A stretch of DNA of 64,000 nt from Streptococcus suis (GTDB lineage: Bacteria > Bacillota > Bacilli > Lactobacillales > Streptococcaceae), in the NCBI GenBank assembly GCA_024583055.1, contig CP102145.1, positions 744,001-808,000 on the forward strand, read 5' to 3'. The position numbers and the translations under genes are program-made. The first letter of the stretch is position 1; the number at the start of each line of letters is the position of its first letter. The notes beneath the pieces were generated by a model. It saw only the letters and a list, made by a program, of their open reading frames with translations. It did not search any database and had not been told where the DNA came from. Below, one piece after another: positions 28,679 to 37,863 of the stretch.

Positions 28679-29632
28679 CTATTTTGATTTGATATAGTTG
28701 ATACCGTCGGCTTTTGGTGCCACAGCTTTACCAAAGAAGGCAGACAGGGCAATAACGGTAATCAAGTAAGGTGCAATTTGCAGGTAAACGGTCGGAATAT
28801 CTTTCAAGCCTGGCAACTGGCTACCGATAACCGCCAAACTTTGTGACAAACCAAAGAAGAGACTGGCTAACATAGCACCAAGCGGATTCCATTTACCAAA
28901 GATAACAGCAGCCAGGGCAATGAAACCTGAACCAACGATGGTTGTCGCTGAAAAGTTGATGTTTACCGATTGAGCACTTACTGCTCCTCCAACACCGCCA
29001 AGAAAACCGGCAATCAATACACCCGCGTAACGCATAGCATAAACGTTAATACCCAGTGTATCAGCCGCTTGTGGGTGCTCACCAACTGAACGGAGACGCA
29101 AACCGAATTTCGTTTTATACAGGACAAACCAAGATAGGAAGGCTGTTGCAATCGCGACGTAGCCCATCAAACTGGTGTTCTTGAAGAAGAGGTCCCCCAA
29201 GACCGGAATATCTGCCAACACCGGGAAAGAGAATTTACCAAATGATTGACGAATACTATCTGTCTGACCTTTATTGTAAATAACCTTAACTAGGAAGACA
29301 CCGAGAGCTGGTGCTAAGAGGTTGAGTACCGTACCTGACACGACGTGGTCCGCGCGGAAGTTAATGGTCGCCATGGCATGGATTGCTGCAAAGACAACTC
29401 CAGCCAAACCACCAACAATCACTGCTAATAGCGGGGTAGCTTTACCAAAGGTCTCAGCAAATTCAATATTGAAGACAACTCCAGCAAAGGCACCAATAAC
29501 CATAATCCCTTCCAGACCGACATTGACAATACCACCACGCTCAGAGAACACACCACCTAGACTGGTGAAAATCAATGGCGCTGAATAAATCAGCATTTGC
29601 GAAATGAGTAGCGTTAAAATAGTCAAGTTCAT
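28679..29632 (-). CDS. nupQ: Nucleoside ABC transporter permease (NupQ-like)
   Basis: A 317-residue polytopic permease of the BPD_transp_2 family that pairs with NupP. Seen: about eight hydrophobic segments, the G-x-V-N-V-G-L-E-G-I-M-V-I-G-A-F motif near 35-50 characteristic of the group, and an E-H-P-Q-A-A-D-T-L-G-I coupling loop facing the ATPase. Last gene of the bmp-nupOPQ transport set; 1 bp separates it from nupP. Confidence 0.88.
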   Translation of the reverse strand: MNLTILTLLISQMLIYSAPLIFTSLGGVFSERGGIVNVGLEGIMVIGAFAGVVFNIEFAETFGKATPLLAVIVGGLAGVVFAAIHAMATINFRADHVVSGTVLNLLAPALGVFLVKVIYNKGQTDSIRQSFGKFSFPVLADIPVLGDLFFKNTSLMGYVAIATAFLSWFVLYKTKFGLRLRSVGEHPQAADTLGINVYAMRYAGVLIAGFLGGVGGAVSAQSVNINFSATTIVGSGFIALAAVIFGKWNPLGAMLASLFFGLSQSLAVIGSQLPGLKDIPTVYLQIAPYLITVIALSAFFGKAVAPKADGINYIKSK

Positions 29633-29633
29633 C

Positions 29634-30695
29634 TTATTTTACCCCTTTCGCTTTCTTTTTTGAGTTGAGTAACTGCTCAAAGATAAATTTCACACCGATG
29701 AAGAAGATGATAGACGCTGTTACAACGTTGATCAATTCTGGTGGAATCTGAGCACGAACCATACCTGGAGCACCTACAGATAGGGCACCGAAGAGGAAGG
29801 CCGCAAATGGAATACCAAGCGGTGAGTTAGTTGCTAGAAGAGCAACAGACATACCGTTGAAACCAATATCCAGGTTACCACTTTGAATATAGACATTCTG
29901 GAAGGTACCCAAACCTTGGATAGCTCCACCCAGGCCAGCAAGTGCACCTGAAATAATCATAGACAAGATGATAGTCCGTTTTGCCGACATACCTGCATAA
30001 TCAGACGCTGTCGGGTTGATACCAACCGAACGGATTTCAAAACCAAGTGTCGTCTTGGTCAAGAGGAACCAGATAACAATAACAGCGATAATGGCAAAGA
30101 AGATACCGATATTCATACGCGAATTGTCTGTCAAAGCCCGCAACCACTCTGTTTGATAGGAAGCATTGGCCGAAACGTTGATAGACGAGTCCGTATTTTT
30201 CATCAAATCATCTGAGAAAATATCACGGATAATGTAGTTCCCAGAATAGAGTAAGATGTAGTTCATCATGATGGTCACGATGACCTCACTGGTTCCCAGA
30301 TAGGCACGGAGAACACCAGGAATGGCTCCAGCAATACCACCAGCTAACATAGCAATGATTACCGTTGCCAAAATCAAGACTGGACGAGGTAAATCTGGAT
30401 TAGCCAAGGCAAACCAGCCTGCAAAAATCCAGCCTACATAAGCTTGACCTGACAAACCGACGTTGAAGAAACCAGCACGACTCGCCACCGCAAAACCAAG
30501 GGCAGTGAAAATCAGCGGTGCCATAGCACGGAAAATTTCACCGACAGACTTGATAGTACCGAAGGCTGAGTAGAACAATTCCTCATAGCCCCAGATTGGG
30601 TCATAGCCAAAAATCAACATGACAATTGATCCCAATACAAGACCGCTCACAACAGCAAGTAAAGGAAGGATCAGATTTTGATATTTCTTAAGCAT
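29634..30695 (-). CDS. nupP: Nucleoside ABC transporter permease (NupP-like)
   Basis: A 353-residue polytopic permease. Seen: F-N-V-G-L-S-G-Q-A-Y-V-G-W, the equivalent of the family's N-V-G-x-E-G motif, near residue 80, and the coupling loop S-V-G-I-N-P-T-A-S-D-Y-A-G near 220. The start is put at M-L-K-K-Y-Q-N (30695), overlapping the ATPase gene by 8 bp, with gaaggag-like SD; nine more codons exist upstream in frame. Confidence 0.88.
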   Translation of the reverse strand: MLKKYQNLILPLLAVVSGLVLGSIVMLIFGYDPIWGYEELFYSAFGTIKSVGEIFRAMAPLIFTALGFAVASRAGFFNVGLSGQAYVGWIFAGWFALANPDLPRPVLILATVIIAMLAGGIAGAIPGVLRAYLGTSEVIVTIMMNYILLYSGNYIIRDIFSDDLMKNTDSSINVSANASYQTEWLRALTDNSRMNIGIFFAIIAVIVIWFLLTKTTLGFEIRSVGINPTASDYAGMSAKRTIILSMIISGALAGLGGAIQGLGTFQNVYIQSGNLDIGFNGMSVALLATNSPLGIPFAAFLFGALSVGAPGMVRAQIPPELINVVTASIIFFIGVKFIFEQLLNSKKKAKGVK

Positions 30696-32223
30696 GTTCT
30701 TCTCCTTTCTCAATGTGACCACCTGCCATCAACACACCGAGCTCTTGCTTGTTGGTCTTAGCAGGGTCAACGATACCGTGGATGACACCATCATGGATAA
30801 CTGCAATACGGTCTGAAACATCCAAGATTTCATCCAATTCAAAGCTGACAACCAAAACAGCTTTCCCTTTATCACGCTCGGCAATGAGACGCTTACGGAT
30901 GTATTCAATAGCACCAACGTCCAAACCACGGGTCGGTTGGCTAACAATCAAGAGATCAGGATTACGGTCCACTTCACGAGCGATAATAGCTTTCTGCTGG
31001 TTACCACCAGAAAGTGCCTTGGCAGGAACCAATTCACTGGCACCGCGAACATCGAATTCTTGCATCAATTGACGGGCTTTTTCATTGATAACGTTGTAGT
31101 TCAAAATACCATTCTTAGAAACGGGTTCTTTGTAGTAGGTCTGTAGAGAAATATTTTCGGCTACCGTCATTGGAAGGACCAAACCATCGCGGTGACGGTC
31201 TTCTGGTACGTGGCTGACCTGCATCTCTGTAATCTTACGAGGGGTCTTACCAACCACTTCTTCACCCTTAATCTTGATAGAACCAGATTTGACCTTACGG
31301 AGACCTGTAATGGCCTGAATGAGCTCACTCTGACCATTTCCATCGATACCTGCGATACCGACGACTTCGCCAGCACGGACTTCCAAATTCAAGCCCTTAA
31401 CAGCTGGAATTCCACGGTTTTCATTAACAACCAAATCCTTAATAGACAAAATGACTTCTTTTGGATTGGCAGGAATTTTCTCTGTTTTAAAGGAAACAGA
31501 ACGGCCTACCATCCACTCAGCTAAGTCTTGGTTGGTTGCATCTCCGACAGGAACTGTCTCGATTGATTTACCACGACGGATAACCGTTACCGTATCAGCA
31601 ACCGCACGAATCTCATCCAGCTTATGGGTAATCAAGATGATGGATTTGCCTTCAGAAACCAGGGTCTTCATAATCTTCAAGAGCTCTGCAATTTCCGCGG
31701 GAGTCAAAACAGCCGTAGGTTCGTCGAAAATGAGCAAGTCAGCTCCGCGATAGAGAGTTTTCAAGATTTCAACACGCTGTTGAGCACCGACCGAAATATC
31801 CGCAACCTTGGCAGTTGGGTCAACTTCCAAACCATATTTCTGGGAAAGCTCTTTAATCTCAACAATAGCCTTCTTGAGGTCAATCACACCGCCCTTGGTT
31901 GTCTCACTACCGAGGATAATATTTTCCGCAACTGTAAAGGCATCCACCAACATAAAGTGCTGGTGAACCATCCCGATACCCAAGTGGGCTGCCCTAGAAG
32001 GTGAATCAATGTTAACTGGTTGACCATTGATAACAATTTCACCGCTAGTCGGTTCCAAGAGACCAGCCAGCATGTTCATCAATGTTGATTTACCGGCACC
32101 ATTCTCACCGAGCAGGGCATGGATTTCACCACGTCTGACATTCAAATTGATGTGGTCATTCGCAACAAACTCACCAAAAATTTTGGTGATTTCACGCATC
32201 TCAATGACATAATCCTTAGTCAT
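30688..32223 (-). CDS. nupO: Nucleoside ABC transporter ATP-binding protein (NupO-like)
   Basis: A 511-residue tandem ATPase with two ABC domains. Seen: first Walker A G-E-N-G-A-G-K-S-T near 42 with signature I-S-V-G-A-Q-Q-R, second site G-I-D-G-N-G-Q-S-E near 290 with signature L-S-G-G-N-Q-Q-K. The second P-loop lacks the G-K-S/T, as usual in this family. It energises NupPQ for purine/pyrimidine nucleoside uptake delivered by the Bmp lipoprotein. Confidence 0.9.
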   Translation of the reverse strand: MTKDYVIEMREITKIFGEFVANDHINLNVRRGEIHALLGENGAGKSTLMNMLAGLLEPTSGEIVINGQPVNIDSPSRAAHLGIGMVHQHFMLVDAFTVAENIILGSETTKGGVIDLKKAIVEIKELSQKYGLEVDPTAKVADISVGAQQRVEILKTLYRGADLLIFDEPTAVLTPAEIAELLKIMKTLVSEGKSIILITHKLDEIRAVADTVTVIRRGKSIETVPVGDATNQDLAEWMVGRSVSFKTEKIPANPKEVILSIKDLVVNENRGIPAVKGLNLEVRAGEVVGIAGIDGNGQSELIQAITGLRKVKSGSIKIKGEEVVGKTPRKITEMQVSHVPEDRHRDGLVLPMTVAENISLQTYYKEPVSKNGILNYNVINEKARQLMQEFDVRGASELVPAKALSGGNQQKAIIAREVDRNPDLLIVSQPTRGLDVGAIEYIRKRLIAERDKGKAVLVVSFELDEILDVSDRIAVIHDGVIHGIVDPAKTNKQELGVLMAGGHIEKGEEHA

Positions 32224-32340
32224 AATCTATTTCCTTTCTGACTACAATCGCTAAACGAAAAATCGTTTTCACATAACTATTGTACCATTTTTGTCAGTAA
32301 AACCTACCACCATTTGATAGGCTTTACTGAGAAAAATCTC

Positions 32341-32382
32341 AGCTCCGAAAAGGGCGACCGATAGGCCGCCACTTCGGAAAAC
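32341..32382 (-). other. Intercistronic hairpins between bmp and nupO
   Basis: tccgaa...ttcgga with inner gggcg/cgcc pairing (about 32345-32380), followed on the minus strand by ctgag-attttt-ctcag (32327-32345 region). Such structures after a binding-protein gene usually stabilise its mRNA or partly terminate, giving more lipoprotein than transporter. Effect is inferred. Confidence 0.5.
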
Positions 32383-32397
32383 TAACTGTTATTCAGC

Positions 32398-33468
32398 TTA
32401 TTTTTCTGGTGTTTCTGGAACTTCAACTTTACCATCCAAGATTGCTTGTTTAGCGTCTGCGACAGCTTTAGAAGCATCTTCAGAAAGGTTTGTTTCAGCC
32501 AATTCTACACCTTTGTCAGCAAGTGAGAATTGAACAACTGTACCACCAGGGAATTCACCTTTAACTGCTTTTTCAGTGATGTCTTTAACTGAAGTACCAA
32601 CTTCTTTGATGGTTGATGCCAATACGAAGTTAGATTCTTTACCGTCTTTAGAAGTGTAAACACCTTCAGCAGATTGGTCACGGTCAACACCGATTACCCA
32701 AACTTTATCTGCTTCATCACGAGTTTCGTTTTCAGCTTTAGCAGCAGCAAATACACCATTACCAGTACCACCAGATGCGTGGAAGATAATGTCTGCACCT
32801 GCAGCGTATTGAGCAGCAGCGATTGTTTGACCTTTAGCAGCATCACCGAATGAACCTGCATAATCGATTGTAATTTTGATGTCTGGGTTTACAGACTTAG
32901 CACCAGCTACGAAACCAGCTTCAAAGCGGTCGATAACGACACCTTCCATACCACCGATGAAACCAACGTGGTTTGTTTTAGTAGATTTAGCAGCTGCAAC
33001 ACCTGCCAAGTAAGAAGCTTGGTGGTCTGCAAATCCAACGCTGACTACGTTCTCTTGATCTGGAACAACTGAGTCAACGATTACAAAGTGAGTTTCTGGG
33101 TTATTTGGAGCCGCTTCAGCAATCGCAGTTTCCAAGGCGAAACCAATACCGAATACAAGGTTGTAACCACCAGCAACAGCTGAGTCAAGGTTTGTTACGT
33201 AGTCTGATTCACTTTGTGATTGAATGTAGTCATAGCCGCTACCTTTTGACAAACCATTTTCGTCACCCCAAGCAGTCAAACCTTCCCAAGCTGACTGGTT
33301 AAATGAACGGTCATCAACACCGCCGATGTCTGTTACGATCATTGGCTTAACTGATACTTCTGATGAGTCTGTAGATGCTGCTTCTTTGTTTGCAGTACGG
33401 CTTCCACAGGCAGCCAATGTAAGAGCTGCAACAGTAGCTAGACCAAATCCGACAAGTTTCTTGTTCAT
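32398..33468 (-). CDS. BMP family nucleoside-binding lipoprotein
   Basis: A 356-residue substrate-binding lipoprotein. Seen: signal peptide with lipobox L-A-A-C (Cys at about residue 21), then the BMP domain starting V-K-P-M-I-V-T-D-I-G-G-V-D-D-R-S-F-N-Q with the ligand-binding Asp, and G-I-G-F-A-L-E near 105. It captures nucleosides for NupOPQ and is often a major surface antigen. Codons are optimal, suggesting high expression. It lies between cdd and nupO in one catabolic-uptake operon. Confidence 0.92.
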   Translation of the reverse strand: MNKKLVGFGLATVAALTLAACGSRTANKEAASTDSSEVSVKPMIVTDIGGVDDRSFNQSAWEGLTAWGDENGLSKGSGYDYIQSQSESDYVTNLDSAVAGGYNLVFGIGFALETAIAEAAPNNPETHFVIVDSVVPDQENVVSVGFADHQASYLAGVAAAKSTKTNHVGFIGGMEGVVIDRFEAGFVAGAKSVNPDIKITIDYAGSFGDAAKGQTIAAAQYAAGADIIFHASGGTGNGVFAAAKAENETRDEADKVWVIGVDRDQSAEGVYTSKDGKESNFVLASTIKEVGTSVKDITEKAVKGEFPGGTVVQFSLADKGVELAETNLSEDASKAVADAKQAILDGKVEVPETPEK

Positions 33469-33484
33469 TTCTGAACCCTCCTAA

Positions 33485-33546
33485 AAAATTCTTTTTGCAA
33501 CTTTCGTTGCGGTGATAATACTACAGTCTAACGACTGTCTTACAGA
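33485..33546 (-). other. Two small hairpins between cdd and bmp
   Basis: Minus strand: acagac-8nt-gtctgt and acagtc-4nt-gactgt lie one after the other, then gcaac-gaaa-gttgc followed by an A/T run. They could be a weak terminator or processing site before the abundant lipoprotein mRNA. Structures are seen; roles are not known. Confidence 0.4.
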
Positions 33547-33936
33547 CTAGTTCAGGTCTGTAAAAGAATATGGAAGTAATTCCCCGACTGTCATCTCGAC
33601 TGTCGATAGATCTTTGGCAACAAGTGTCACCTTTAAATCCTTATCAAAAAATTCAGCCATGACCTGGCGACAAGCACCGCATGGTGAAACTGGTTTCTCT
33701 GTCTGACCATAAACAATCAGCTCAGAAAAATCCAAGACGCCCTCTGAAACAGCTTTGAAAATAGCTGTTCGTTCGCCACAGTTTGTCAAGCCAAAGCTGG
33801 CGTTTTCAATGTTAACACCTGTAAAGACTTGCCCATCCTTGGCAACCAAGACAGCTCCAATTGGAAAATGAGAATAGGGAACGTAGGCTTTCTTACTCAC
33901 TTCCTCAGATAATTTTATCAACTCAGTAGTCGCCAT
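33547..33936 (-). CDS. cdd: Cytidine deaminase
   Basis: A 129-residue tetrameric zinc enzyme turning (deoxy)cytidine into (deoxy)uridine. Seen: C-G-E-R-T-A (zinc Cys and proton-shuttling Glu) near 53 and P-C-G-A-C-R-Q near 88 (two further zinc Cys). It overlaps deoC by 14 bp and feeds uridine and deoxyuridine to the pyrimidine nucleoside phosphorylase encoded upstream. Confidence 0.96.
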   Translation of the reverse strand: MATTELIKLSEEVSKKAYVPYSHFPIGAVLVAKDGQVFTGVNIENASFGLTNCGERTAIFKAVSEGVLDFSELIVYGQTEKPVSPCGACRQVMAEFFDKDLKVTLVAKDLSTVEMTVGELLPYSFTDLN

Positions 33937-34585
33937 CTGCTACAGCTCCGTTCATAATCGCTACACCTGAAGATGCACCAATACGGGTTGCACCAGCTTC
34001 GATAAAGGCAAGGGCATCCTCATAGGTACGCGCACCACCAGATGCTTTGACACCCATATCTGGTCCTACTGTTTGGCGCATCAAGGTAACATCAACCACT
34101 GTCGCACCACCTGTAGAAAATCCAGTAGAAGTCTTAACAAAATCAGCACCGGCCTCTTGAGACAATTGACAAGCCTTCACCTTTTCCTCATCGGTCAAAA
34201 GACAGGTTTCGATGATGACTTTAACCAATTTATCGCCACTGGCTTCCACAACCGCCTGTATATCTTCCAATACTAGGTCATAGTTCTGAGATTTGAGGGC
34301 ACCAATATTGATGACCATATCAATCTCGTCTGCACCATTTGCAATCGCATCCTTGGTCTCAAAAGCCTTGACAGCTGGCGTGTTAGCTCCCAGAGGAAAA
34401 CCAATCACTGTACAAACCTTGACCTCTGTTCCAGCTAACCCCTTTGCAGCGTAGGCAACCCAAGTTGGATTAACACAGACGCTAGCAAAGTCGTATTCTT
34501 TTGCCTCTTCAATAATCTTTGCAACCTGTTGCTCAGTTGATTCAGGTTTCAAAATGGTATGGTCGATATATTTATTTAATTTCAT
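33923..34585 (-). CDS. deoC: Deoxyribose-phosphate aldolase
   Basis: A 220-residue class I aldolase splitting 2-deoxyribose-5-phosphate into acetaldehyde and glyceraldehyde-3-phosphate. Seen: N-terminal Y-I-D-H-T-x-L-K-P, the Schiff-base Lys in F-V-K-T-S-T-G-F and the second active-site Lys in V-K-A-S-G-G. Start at M-K-L-N-K-Y-I-D (34585); the longer frame adds 11 residues without family support. It follows pdp by 16 bp. Confidence 0.96.
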   Translation of the reverse strand: MKLNKYIDHTILKPESTEQQVAKIIEEAKEYDFASVCVNPTWVAYAAKGLAGTEVKVCTVIGFPLGANTPAVKAFETKDAIANGADEIDMVINIGALKSQNYDLVLEDIQAVVEASGDKLVKVIIETCLLTDEEKVKACQLSQEAGADFVKTSTGFSTGGATVVDVTLMRQTVGPDMGVKASGGARTYEDALAFIEAGATRIGASSGVAIMNGAVADGDY

Positions 34586-34601
34586 AAGTTTTCTCCGTAC
34601 A

Positions 34602-35879
34602 TTAAGAAATGATTTCAATGATTTCCTTCGTATTTACACTTACATCATCTATTTTAACATTTTTTTGGAAATTTGTAAGCATATTTTCCGAAATATTTTC
34701 ATTTGCATAGATGGTTGCAATCGGCTGACCTTTTTCGACTGCATCCCCCACTTTTTTGTGGAAAACAATACCAGTCTCATAGTCCAGTTCATCTGTTTTT
34801 ACCGCTCGACCTGCTCCTAGTTTCATGGCAAATAGACCAAATTCTAGAGCTGGCAAACCAACAATATAGCCATCTCGCTCTGCCAATACGTCCACCTTGT
34901 GGGAAACATCTGCCGGACGGTAGAGGTCTTCTAAATCACCTCCTTGAGCCTGAACCATTTCCTCAAATTTCTTAAGGGCAGCTCCATTTTCAATATGCTG
35001 ACGAACTTCCGCAACCGTCTTTTCAACATCAGCAAGTCCCAACATGATTTGAGCCAATTCACAGATAAACTCTGTCACGTCTTCCCTACCCTTGCCTTGT
35101 AAAATTTCCAAGGCCTCAAGGATTTCCAGGCGATTACCAATGCTGGTTCCCACTGGCTGAGACATATTTGTCAAAACTGCAATAGTCTTACGTCCGACAG
35201 CCTTACCAAGGTCCACCATGGTCTGAGCCAGCACACGCGCCTCTTCTACTGTCTTCATGAAGGCACCTTCGCCCACCGTGACATCAAGGAGAATGGCATC
35301 TGCACCAGCCGCAATCTTTTTAGACATAACCGAGCTTGCAATCAAGGGAATAATGTCCACCGTCGCTGTCACATCGCGCAGAGCATAGAGCAACTTATCA
35401 GCCTTGACCAAATTATCTGATTGGCCAATAACCGCAACTCCCGTCTCCTGAACCTGCTTGATAAAGTCTTCCTGAGTCACCTCAATCTGATACCCTTTAA
35501 TGGACTCCAATTTGTCCAGAGTGCCACCTGTGTGACCCAAACCGCGTCCGCTCATCTTGGCAACTGGCACTTCAAAACTAGCTACCAAAGGAGCTAAAAT
35601 CAAGGTTACTTTGTCACCCACACCACCAGTCGAGTGCTTGTCTACCTTGATACCAGGAATAGCAGATAAGTCAATCTGGTCACCTGATGCCACCATATTC
35701 ATAGTTAGATCAGAAATCTCTCGCGTTGACATGCCTTTAAAGTAAATGGCCATCGCCAGGGCTGACATTTGGTAGTCAGGCACTGTTCCAGCCACGTAGC
35801 CCTCAATCAACCATTTAATTTCCTCAGAAGACAATTCCAAACCATCTCGTTTTTTCTGAATTAAATCAACTGCTCTCAT
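34602..35879 (-). CDS. pdp: Pyrimidine-nucleoside phosphorylase
   Basis: A 425-residue enzyme phosphorolysing uridine, deoxyuridine and thymidine. Seen: K-H-S-T-G-G-V-G-D phosphate-binding loop near 83, the family signature [14 protein letters not shown] near 112, and the C-terminal PYNP domain (about 345-420). It overlaps the methyltransferase stop by 4 bp (ATGA) and supplies deoxyribose-1-phosphate to the DeoC route. Confidence 0.95.
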   Translation of the reverse strand: MRAVDLIQKKRDGLELSSEEIKWLIEGYVAGTVPDYQMSALAMAIYFKGMSTREISDLTMNMVASGDQIDLSAIPGIKVDKHSTGGVGDKVTLILAPLVASFEVPVAKMSGRGLGHTGGTLDKLESIKGYQIEVTQEDFIKQVQETGVAVIGQSDNLVKADKLLYALRDVTATVDIIPLIASSVMSKKIAAGADAILLDVTVGEGAFMKTVEEARVLAQTMVDLGKAVGRKTIAVLTNMSQPVGTSIGNRLEILEALEILQGKGREDVTEFICELAQIMLGLADVEKTVAEVRQHIENGAALKKFEEMVQAQGGDLEDLYRPADVSHKVDVLAERDGYIVGLPALEFGLFAMKLGAGRAVKTDELDYETGIVFHKKVGDAVEKGQPIATIYANENISENMLTNFQKNVKIDDVSVNTKEIIEIIS

Positions 35880-36466
35880 TCTTTCACACTTTCTAAAATA
35901 TAGTATCCCTTATCCTTTTTCTTTATTTGACAATTGCCAAACACTTCTTCCATCTTGGTCTTGGCACTTGGTGCGCCCTGTTTCTTTTGGATCACAATGG
36001 TCAAGGTTCCACCGTCCACTAAGTATGCATGGGCACCTGAAATGACTTCGTGCACCACCGCCTTGCCAGCACGGATAGGTGGATTGGAGATAATATAATC
36101 AAAATTTCCGCTGACATTTTCATAGATATTGGACTGGAAGATAGTTGCTGGAACACCGTTTTTCTCAGCATTCTTTTCAGCCAACTCGAGCGCTCTGCTA
36201 TTGATATCAATCAAGGTCACATCAACATTAAAGACCTTTGCCAAGGTTAATCCAAGTGGACCATAGCCACAGCCAACATCCAAGAGGGTCTTCCCAGTTT
36301 CTAATTCTAGGGATTGTAAAAGCACCTGACTTCCATAATCAACCATTTTCTTACTAAATACACCTGCATCTGTCAAGAATGTCATGTGGGTATCTAATAA
36401 ACGGACACGGAGTTCATGAATATCATGTGCTGTACTGGGATTTTTTTCGTAATACATCTCTGACAT
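35876..36466 (-). CDS. Class I SAM-dependent methyltransferase (RsmC/MTS-like)
   Basis: A 196-residue protein. Seen: SAM motif I L-D-V-G-C-G-Y-G-P-L-G near 60, acidic V-T-L-I-D-I-N near 80 and the amino-methyltransferase motif S-N-P-P-I-R near 127. This resembles RsmC-type 16S rRNA guanine N2 enzymes but without the N-terminal half. First gene of the nucleoside operon. The -10 box at 36478-36473 puts the transcript start at or next to the ATG at 36466, so it may be leaderless; a second Met three codons on lacks a clear SD too. Confidence 0.88.
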   Translation of the reverse strand: MSEMYYEKNPSTAHDIHELRVRLLDTHMTFLTDAGVFSKKMVDYGSQVLLQSLELETGKTLLDVGCGYGPLGLTLAKVFNVDVTLIDINSRALELAEKNAEKNGVPATIFQSNIYENVSGNFDYIISNPPIRAGKAVVHEVISGAHAYLVDGGTLTIVIQKKQGAPSAKTKMEEVFGNCQIKKKDKGYYILESVKE

Positions 36467-36472
36467 GTCTTT

Positions 36473-36501
36473 ATTATAACATTTCCTAAAAACGTTTTCA
36501 A
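36473..36501 (-). promoter_or_regulatory. Nucleoside operon promoter overlapped by a cre box
   Basis: Minus strand: TTGAAA (36501-36496), 17 bp, TATAAT (36478-36473). The sequence tgaaaacgttttta (36500-36487) matches the CcpA cre consensus at all but one position and covers the -35. CcpA should repress the pdp-deoC-cdd-bmp-nup operon when glucose is present. The motif is seen; repression is inferred from known CcpA sites. Confidence 0.72.
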
Positions 36502-36574
36502 GAGGTTTTACTTACCTGAAAAGATATGTTAAAATAAATGACAAGAAATAATTACTAGATATGGAAAACAAAAA

Positions 36575-37495
36575 ATGAAACATGAATTTTTAAATTTTGA
36601 AGAAATCGATCGCTCCACCTGGCAGCAACTTCACCGTAAAACCACCATCCCCTTGACTCAGAGTGAACTCAATTCCATCAAAAGTTTCAATGATAAGATC
36701 CAACTTCATGAGGTATCAGATGTCTACCTCCCCTTGGTCAACCTCATTCACATCTATCGCAAGGCCAGAAAAGATTTAACCTTTACAAAGAGTCTCTTCC
36801 TCCAGAAATCCATCAAATCTCAACCATTTATCATCGGTATTTCCGGAAGTGTTGCTGTTGGTAAATCCACTACCAGTCGCTTGCTCCAGATTTTGATTGC
36901 CCGCACTTTCAAGCATTCAACTGTAGAACTGGTTACCACCGACGGTTTTCTTTACCCCAATGCTACCCTAGAGGAAATGAATCTATTGGACAAAAAAGGC
37001 TTTCCTGAGTCTTATGATATGGAAAAACTGATTGGATTCTTAGACAATATCAAAAATGGCATCAATTGTGAAATTCCTGTCTATTCTCACGAAACCTACG
37101 ATATTGTCCCTGATAAAAGTCAAAAAATTCAGGTCCCTGATTTTCTAATTGTCGAGGGAATCAATGTCTTCCAGAACCCTCAAAACCAGCGACTCTATGT
37201 CAGCGATTATTTTGATGTATCTATCTATGTGGATGCCGAGGTGGAGAATATCGAAACCTGGTACTTAGAACGCTTCCAAAAATTGCTGAAACTTGCAAAA
37301 AATGACCCTAGCAACTACTACCATCGCTACACCCGGCTCTCCTATCCAGAAATCATCGCAGTCGCTCAAAATACTTGGAAAAATATCAACCTTGCCAACC
37401 TCGAAAAATACATCGAGCCGACGCGCAATCGGGCGGATATTATCTTGCACAAGGCTGAAAACCATGAAATTGATAAAATTTATCTAAAAAAATAA
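36575..37495 (+). CDS. coaA: Pantothenate kinase type I
   Basis: A 306-residue PanK-I catalysing the first, regulated step of CoA synthesis. Seen: Walker [11 protein letters not shown] near 96, the T-T-D-G-F-L-Y-P motif near 125, and I-V-E-G-I-N-V near 192. Length is standard. A TTAAAAT-type -10 lies about 40 bp upstream, divergent from the nucleoside operon promoter. rpsT follows on the same strand with its own promoter. Confidence 0.96.
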   Translation: MKHEFLNFEEIDRSTWQQLHRKTTIPLTQSELNSIKSFNDKIQLHEVSDVYLPLVNLIHIYRKARKDLTFTKSLFLQKSIKSQPFIIGISGSVAVGKSTTSRLLQILIARTFKHSTVELVTTDGFLYPNATLEEMNLLDKKGFPESYDMEKLIGFLDNIKNGINCEIPVYSHETYDIVPDKSQKIQVPDFLIVEGINVFQNPQNQRLYVSDYFDVSIYVDAEVENIETWYLERFQKLLKLAKNDPSNYYHRYTRLSYPEIIAVAQNTWKNINLANLEKYIEPTRNRADIILHKAENHEIDKIYLKK

Positions 37496-37502
37496 ATAAC
37501 AC

Positions 37503-37531
37503 TTGTCAAAACCAGTCTTTTCAGATATAAT
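37503..37531 (+). promoter_or_regulatory. rpsT promoter
   Basis: TTGTCA (37503-37508), 17 bp, TATAAT (37526-37531): a near-consensus promoter directly after coaA. The TSS is expected near 37538, giving a leader of about 30 nt with a ggtggaggtg SD. Confidence 0.8.
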
Positions 37532-37568
37532 GGTATGGTTAGTACAAGAAAGGGTGGAGGTGAAACCA

Positions 37569-37802
37569 TTGGCAAACATTAAGTCAGCTATCAAACGCGC
37601 TGAATTGAACGTTAAACAAAACGCTAAAAACTCAGCACAAAAATCAGCTATGCGTACTGCAATCAAAGCATTTGAAGCTAACCCATCTGAAGAGCTTTAC
37701 CGCGCTGCTAGCTCAGCAATCGATAAGGCAGAAACTAAAGGTTTGATTCACAAAAACAAAGCAAGCCGCGACAAAGCACGTCTTGCAGCAAAACTTGCGT
37801 AA
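37569..37802 (+). CDS. rpsT: 30S ribosomal protein S20
   Basis: A 77-residue basic protein binding the 5' and 3' minor domains of 16S rRNA. Seen: the S20 sequence A-N-I-K-S-A-I-K-R at the start and [13 protein letters not shown] near the end. The start is TTG at 37569, seven to eight bases after ggaggtg; a longer frame from 37503 would run through the promoter and SD and is rejected. A UUG start is also used for rpsT in E. coli, where it lowers initiation and helps autogenous control. Confidence 0.95.
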   Translation: MANIKSAIKRAELNVKQNAKNSAQKSAMRTAIKAFEANPSEELYRAASSAIDKAETKGLIHKNKASRDKARLAAKLA

Positions 37803-37810
37803 TAAAATCG

Positions 37811-37836
37811 AAGTCGTCAAGACTTCTTTTTTTATT
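37811..37836 (+). terminator. rpsT terminator
   Basis: gaagtc and gacttc around a short loop followed by T9. Confidence 0.85.
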
Positions 37837-37863
37837 TTAAAAATAGGACTGGCGCTGCCAATC

